From contig CAZNNH010000005.1 in assembly GCA_964574335.1 (NCBI GenBank), forward strand, positions 29,637-93,636: 64,000 bases of DNA, given 5' to 3'. This DNA comes from CAZNNH01 sp964574335 (GTDB lineage Bacteria > Acidobacteriota > Vicinamibacteria > Fen-336). The position numbers and the translations under genes were made by a program. Of this stretch, positions 59,577-64,000 are shown piece after piece. The notes beneath the pieces were generated by a model that saw nothing but the letters and a program-made list of their open reading frames with translations, made no database searches and had not been told where the DNA came from. The stretch's first letter is position 1, and each line of letters starts with the position of its first letter.

Positions 59577-60004
59577 GCCTGACCTCCGTCTGCCTCCATT
59601 AGCCCAGAGCGGGCGCGCCTTCGTCTGTGATCGCCGACACAGTTGCTGGGTCTGTGGTGGGCGACCAGAGGTCGTGGCGCGCTGGGGCTTTGTCGCTATA
59701 ATACGTCGGCTCTTGGACCCGCCGCCCGGGCGAAACCCGCGCGGTCCTGGTTGGAAGTGTCGGCCAATCAGGGATTCATCGGGCGGACCTAGGAAAAACG
59801 CCCATCACGCAAATCACATGCCTTTGCCTTGCTGCTGTCACAGAGTGCAATCCGGGTGAAGTCATTCTCGTTGAGTAAGTTGAGCCCCGCTCCCCGCACC
59901 CTTTCCACACCCTTTTCCACAGTTTCTGTGGAATCGGAGCGGTGCGGCGGCGGTGTGTCCGGGGCCGGTTCCGTGTCGCTGCCGCAGCGACTCATTGGAG
60001 TGCC
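59577..60004. promoter_or_regulatory. 428-nt divergent intergenic region with TATAAT and hairpin
   Basis: No ORF is evident. It has a perfect TATAAT (59697-59702) on the plus strand, which would give the aminotransferase-serA operon a leader of roughly 300 nt. Downstream are relatively AT-rich stretches (59790-59860), TTTTCCACA (59913-59921), which matches the DnaA-box consensus TTWTNCACA, and a perfect 8-bp hairpin. The -35 is poor. A riboregulator or attenuator is possible but I recognise none. Confidence 0.45.
59915..59933. other. Perfect hairpin upstream of the aminotransferase-serA operon
   Basis: TTCCACAG (59915-59922), loop TTT, CTGTGGAA (59926-59933). It is a perfect 8-bp inverted repeat 72 nt before ATG 60005. 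It may be an operator for a dimeric regulator or an RNA stem in the leader. No T-run follows, so it is not an intrinsic terminator. Confidence 0.5.
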
Positions 60005-61174
60005 ATGATCAAGAAACAACGCCTGTTCACGCCCGGTCCGACGCCGCTGATGCCAGCGGTTCAGGAAGCCCTGGGCCGGCCCATCATCCACGCCCGGACC
60101 GACGAGTTCCGGGCCCTCTTCGTCGAGTGTCTGAAGGGCCTCCAGGCCTTTCTCCACACCTCCAGCGAGACGCTGATCCTGGCCGCTTCGGGGAGCGGCG
60201 CCATGGAAGCGGCCGCGATCAACGTGGTGGCGCCCGGCGAGCGGGTGCTGGCGCTGGTGGCCGGGAACTTCGGCGAGCGGTGGGCCCAGATCGCGCGCTC
60301 GCACGGGATGGACGTCCGGGTCCTGGAGGCCCGCTGGGGAGAGGCGGTGACGCCCGACCAGGTGGCCCAGGCCCTCTCCGAGGAGCCCGAGGCGCGGGCG
60401 GTCTTCGTCCAGCACTCCGAGTCGTCGACCGGTGTCGCCCACGACATCGAGCGCCTGGCGGCCGTGGTCAAGGCGCACGGCAAGGCGCTGTTGATCGTCG
60501 ACGCGATCTCGGGCGCCGGCGCCATGCCCCTCGAGACCGACGCCTGGGGCGTCGACGTGGTGGTGGTGGGGAGCCAGAAGACGCTGTCGCTTCCCCCCGG
60601 CCTGGCGTTCCTCTCGCTTGGCCCGCGAGCCCTCGAGCGGATCGACGCCTGTCCGACCCCGCGCTTCTACTTCGACCTGCGCCGGGAGCGGAAGGGGCAG
60701 CAGCAGGGAACCACCGCCTACACGCCGGCCATCTCCCACATCGTGGCTCTGAAGGCGGCCCTCGACTTCGTCGAGGGCATCGGCGGGGTGGACGTGATGG
60801 TGCACAACGCGGCCACCCTGGCGGCGATGACGCGGGCGGCCGCCGAGGCTCTGGGCCTGTCGCTGGTGGCCCCCCGCGACCACGGCGACGCGCTGACCGC
60901 GCTCTTCCCTCCCAAGGGCATCGAGGCTCCCGCCATCGTCAAGGCGCTCAAGGGGGAGTTCGGCGCCACGGTGGCGGGGGGGCAAGGCCAGCTCAAGGGC
61001 AAGATCTTCCGGATCGCCCACCTCGGCTACTACGACGCCATCGACGGGCTGGGCATCCTGGGGGCGCTCGAGGTGGCGCTCTCGCGCCTCGGACACTCGT
61101 TCGAGGCGGGCGCCGGGCTGGCGGCGGCCCAGCGTGAGTATCTGCGACGGTGTCCGGCTGGAGGTGGCAAGTGA
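60005..61174 (+). CDS. Class V aminotransferase (serine-glyoxylate/phosphoserine type)
   Basis: The 389-residue protein starts LFTPGPTPLMPAVQEALGRPIIHARTDEFRALF, has LILAASGSGAMEAAAINV, QHSESSTGVAHDIERLA, VDAISGAGAMPLETD and the PLP lysine in VVVGSQKTLSLPPGLAFLSL (about 195). Such enzymes include alanine/serine-glyoxylate aminotransferases and small-type phosphoserine aminotransferases. Beside serA with a 4-nt overlap it is probably the phosphoserine aminotransferase step (3-phosphohydroxypyruvate to phosphoserine). ATG 60005. Confidence 0.92.
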   Translation: MIKKQRLFTPGPTPLMPAVQEALGRPIIHARTDEFRALFVECLKGLQAFLHTSSETLILAASGSGAMEAAAINVVAPGERVLALVAGNFGERWAQIARSHGMDVRVLEARWGEAVTPDQVAQALSEEPEARAVFVQHSESSTGVAHDIERLAAVVKAHGKALLIVDAISGAGAMPLETDAWGVDVVVVGSQKTLSLPPGLAFLSLGPRALERIDACPTPRFYFDLRRERKGQQQGTTAYTPAISHIVALKAALDFVEGIGGVDVMVHNAATLAAMTRAAAEALGLSLVAPRDHGDALTALFPPKGIEAPAIVKALKGEFGATVAGGQGQLKGKIFRIAHLGYYDAIDGLGILGALEVALSRLGHSFEAGAGLAAAQREYLRRCPAGGGK

Positions 61175-62757
61175 GCTACAAGATCCTGGCGCTCGAGGGC
61201 GTCACCGCCCGTGGCCTGGAGATCCTGAAGCAGGAGGGCTGGAGCGTCGACGAGGACAAGGCGCTCAAGCCGGAGGAGCTCCGGGCCCGCCTCGCCCCCT
61301 ATCACGCGATCCTGATCCGCAGCGGCACCAAGGTCACGGCCGAGGCGCTGGAAGGGGCAGAGAACCTGAAGGTGATCGGCCGGCCCGGCGTCGGCGTCGA
61401 CAACGTCGACCTGCAGGCGGCCACCCGACGCGGCGTGGTGGTGATGAACTCGCCGGGCGGGAACATGGTCTCGACCGCCGAGCTGACCCTGGCCCTGCTG
61501 CTGGCCCTGGCGCGGAACATCCCCCAGGCCAACGCCTCGATCAAGAGCAAGACCTGGGACCGCAAGTCCTTCAAGGGGACCGAGGTCTGCGGGAAGCGGA
61601 TCGGCGTGATCGGGCTCGGGCGGATCGGCCGGGAGGTGGCCCTGCGCTGCCACGCGATGGGCATGGAGGTGCTGGCGTCGGACCCGTTCGTCTCGGCGGC
61701 CGCCGCCGAGGCGGTCTACGCCCGCCTGGTCTCGCTCCCCGAGCTGCTGCAGGGCTCGGACTTCATCACCCTGCACACCACCATCACCCGTGACACCCGC
61801 CACCTGATCGACGCCGACGCGATCGCGATGATGAAGCCCGGGGTCCGGATCATCAACGCCGCTCGCGGCGCCCTGATCGACCCGGACGCGCTGTTGGCGG
61901 GCCTGGAGAGCGGCCGGGTGGCCGGCGCCGCGCTCGACGTCCACGCCAAGGAGCCGCCCGAGGACTGGCGGCTGGCCCAGCACCCCAAGGTGGTGGCCAC
62001 GCCGCACGTGGGCGCCTCCACCACCGAGGCGCAGGAGCGGGTGGGCACCGACATCGCGATCCAGGTGCGCGACTTCCTGAAGGGCGGGCTGATCACCAAC
62101 GCGGTCAACTTCTTCTCCTTCCCCGGGGACACCTACGACCAGGTGCGGCCGGCGATGGACCTGGCGGAGCGGCTCGCCTCGCTCTTGTCCCAGGCCTGCC
62201 CGGGGACCCCCGAGCGGCTCGAGTTCGGCGTGTACGGTGAGCTCGAGGAGCTGGAGGCCAAGCCGATCCTATCGGCGGCGGTGACCGGCCTGCTGCGTCC
62301 GGCGCTGGGCAACGGGGTGACCCTGGTCAACGCCCTCAGCCTGGCCAAGGAGCGGGGGATCGAGGTGGTCGAGGCCACCTCCTCGGCGCGGATCGCCTTC
62401 TCCAACCTGGTGGCGCTGCGCCTCAAGACCAGCGAGGCGGAGCTGTCGATCGCGGGGACGCTGTTCGGTCCCAACCAGCTCCGGGTGGTCGAGGTGGACG
62501 GGGTGGAGATCGACGCCATCCCGCGCGGCCACATGCTGCTGATCAAGAACGACGACAAGCCCGGCGTGGTGGGCCAGCTCGGCACCCGGCTCGGGGCCTG
62601 CTCGGTGAACATCTCCAGGATGAGCGTGGGGACCCGCGCCGGCTCGGTGCGGGCCGTGATGCTGCTCGGCGTGGACAACCCGGTACCGCCCGAGACGCTG
62701 GCCGAGATCGGCCGGACCGAGGGTGTCCGCGAGGTCCGGGGGATCCAGTTGGACTGA
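61171..62757 (+). CDS. serA: D-3-phosphoglycerate dehydrogenase
   Basis: The 528-residue protein catalyses the first step of serine synthesis. It has KVIGRPGVGVDNVD, the NAD motif IGVIGLGRIGREVALR (about 150), MMKPGVRIINAARGALID, VAGAALDVHAKEPPED and the catalytic His in VATPHVGASTTEAQ, then the allosteric substrate-binding domain (about 315-450) and a C-terminal ACT domain (HMLLIKNDDKPGVVGQLGTRLG) for feedback by serine. GTG 61171 follows GGAGG and overlaps the aminotransferase; ATG further upstream (61150) is possible. Confidence 0.96.
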   Translation: MSYKILALEGVTARGLEILKQEGWSVDEDKALKPEELRARLAPYHAILIRSGTKVTAEALEGAENLKVIGRPGVGVDNVDLQAATRRGVVVMNSPGGNMVSTAELTLALLLALARNIPQANASIKSKTWDRKSFKGTEVCGKRIGVIGLGRIGREVALRCHAMGMEVLASDPFVSAAAAEAVYARLVSLPELLQGSDFITLHTTITRDTRHLIDADAIAMMKPGVRIINAARGALIDPDALLAGLESGRVAGAALDVHAKEPPEDWRLAQHPKVVATPHVGASTTEAQERVGTDIAIQVRDFLKGGLITNAVNFFSFPGDTYDQVRPAMDLAERLASLLSQACPGTPERLEFGVYGELEELEAKPILSAAVTGLLRPALGNGVTLVNALSLAKERGIEVVEATSSARIAFSNLVALRLKTSEAELSIAGTLFGPNQLRVVEVDGVEIDAIPRGHMLLIKNDDKPGVVGQLGTRLGACSVNISRMSVGTRAGSVRAVMLLGVDNPVPPETLAEIGRTEGVREVRGIQLD

Positions 62758-62771
62758 CTCCGTCATCCTGA

Positions 62772-62793
62772 GGGCGCCGGCTCGCCGGCGCCC
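62772..62793. terminator. Bidirectional hairpin between serA and sdhB
   Basis: GGGCGCCGG (62772-62780), loop CTCG, CCGGCGCCC (62785-62793) is a perfect 9-bp stem between the convergent serA and sdhB genes, flanked by ATCCT and AGGAT, giving a longer imperfect stem (TCATCCTGAG...CGAAGGATCC). The flank resembles a common intergenic repeat type. No T-run, but symmetric use as terminator for both genes is likely. Confidence 0.65.
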
Positions 62794-62815
62794 GAAGGAT
62801 CCGGGACTCGGCCGT

Positions 62816-63579
<764 letters not shown>

Positions 63580-63583
<4 letters not shown>

Positions 63584-64000
63584 TTGTAGCTCCGGGTCGC
63601 CAGGTGGACGTACTCGAACTCCAGCGGCTCCTTGTTCAGGATCGGCGGCTTTCCTTCCCCGCCGTACTCCCAGGCCGAGACGTAGCAGTAGTCCTGGTCG
63701 TTGCGCTTGGCCTCGCCCTCCTCGGTCTGGTGCTCTTCGCGGAAGTGGGCGCCGCAGGACTCGTTGCGGTCCAGGGCGTCGTGGCACATCAGCTCGCCGA
63801 GCTCCAGGAAGTCGGCCACCCGCCCCGCCTTCTCCAGCGACTGGTTGATCTCGTCTCCGCTGCCGAGCACGGTGACGTCGCGCCAGAACTCCTCGCGGAG
63901 CTCCGGGATCTTCTGGAGCGCGGTCTTGAGCCCCGTCTCGTTGCGCCCCATCCCGCAGTACTCCCACATCAGCTTGCCGAGCTCGCGGTGGAAGTCGTCG
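63580..64000 (-). CDS. sdhA: Succinate dehydrogenase/fumarate reductase flavoprotein subunit, C-terminal part (partial)
   Basis: About 139 C-terminal residues are in the window; the gene continues beyond base 64000. HRELGKLMWEYCGMGRNETGL, HDALDRNESCGAHFREEHQTEEGEA and SAWEYGGEGKPPILNKEPLEFEYV match the C-terminal domain of SdhA/FrdA of the non-classical type; NESCGAHFREE is the capping-domain signature with the Arg-containing RxSxGxHxR. It overlaps sdhB by 4 nt. Confidence 0.92.

Overview
The window is about 64 kb of GC-rich, gene-dense bacterial DNA, apparently a metagenome-type scaffold because it holds runs of 100 and 10 undetermined bases. A Gram-negative anaerobe or facultative anaerobe is suggested by the FadL-type outer-membrane protein, the GspA/GspB pair, the signal peptides, and the Kor/Hdr iron-sulfur enzymes. 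The mix of conserved families (DUF6335, DUF3014, many TPR proteins, alkaline-phosphatase-superfamily pairs) fits Acidobacteriota or a related deep lineage. That placement is an inference, since no rRNA is present.

The most striking region is 1-10.6 kb: one tightly overlapping operon of a 2-oxoacid:ferredoxin oxidoreductase (korA end, korB, korC) and two heterodisulfide-reductase modules. Each HdrA is interrupted by an in-frame TGA at the same place (1865-1867 and 7052-7054), after Asp-Cys-Ser-Ile, where other HdrA proteins have Cys. Exactly 20 nt after each TGA lies a perfect 7-bp hairpin with a GGTC loop, and its basal pair differs between the copies in a compensatory way (G-C versus C-G). 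I read both as selenocysteine-containing HdrA proteins with SECIS elements. Module 1 is a double HdrA (two flavoprotein halves), a separate MvhD and an HdrCB fusion; module 2 is an HdrA-MvhD fusion, a 48-residue zinc-ribbon protein and a second HdrCB fusion. No hydrogenase, formate dehydrogenase or selenocysteine machinery is in the window.

10.6-25.5 kb: FadL, a zinc-ribbon/TPR protein and a CLC channel on the plus strand; then minus-strand DUF3014, an orphan tandem-BMC shell protein and a class-A beta-lactamase-like protein; then a large receiver-PilZ-PAS-GAF-PAS-GGDEF-EAL gene broken by frameshifts; then an ADP-forming acyl-CoA synthetase with swapped domain order and two thiol-redox proteins. 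25.5-34.8 kb: a ppx remnant, citrate synthase, malate dehydrogenase, palindromic repeats spanning the assembly gap, an AIM24 protein, DUF6335, a D-threonine-aldolase-like enzyme, GspB/GspA, a second copy of the repeat family and a sulfotransferase. 34.9-44 kb: two tandem phosphodiesterase-like proteins, a small ribbon-helix-helix-like protein, an EMC3/TMCO1-like membrane protein, an ABC-F ATPase, a YggX-like protein and a DEAD-box helicase.

44-50.6 kb is a likely minus-strand operon from a good promoter at about 50.65 kb: amidase, actin-like ATPase, a transmembrane protein with periplasmic TPR and cytoplasmic AAA ATPase, a second AAA ATPase and a small protein. It is a candidate undescribed envelope-sensing or positioning system. 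50.7-59 kb holds PilZ, tandem GNAT, TPR, a secreted protein, recG, rsmD, coaD (with a 27-bp-repeat tail), an aminotransferase and two hypotheticals. 60-64 kb holds a class-V aminotransferase with serA, converging on sdhB and the end of sdhA. Kor, citrate synthase, malate dehydrogenase, succinate dehydrogenase and the acyl-CoA synthetase together point to ferredoxin-linked central metabolism fed by, or feeding, the Hdr modules.
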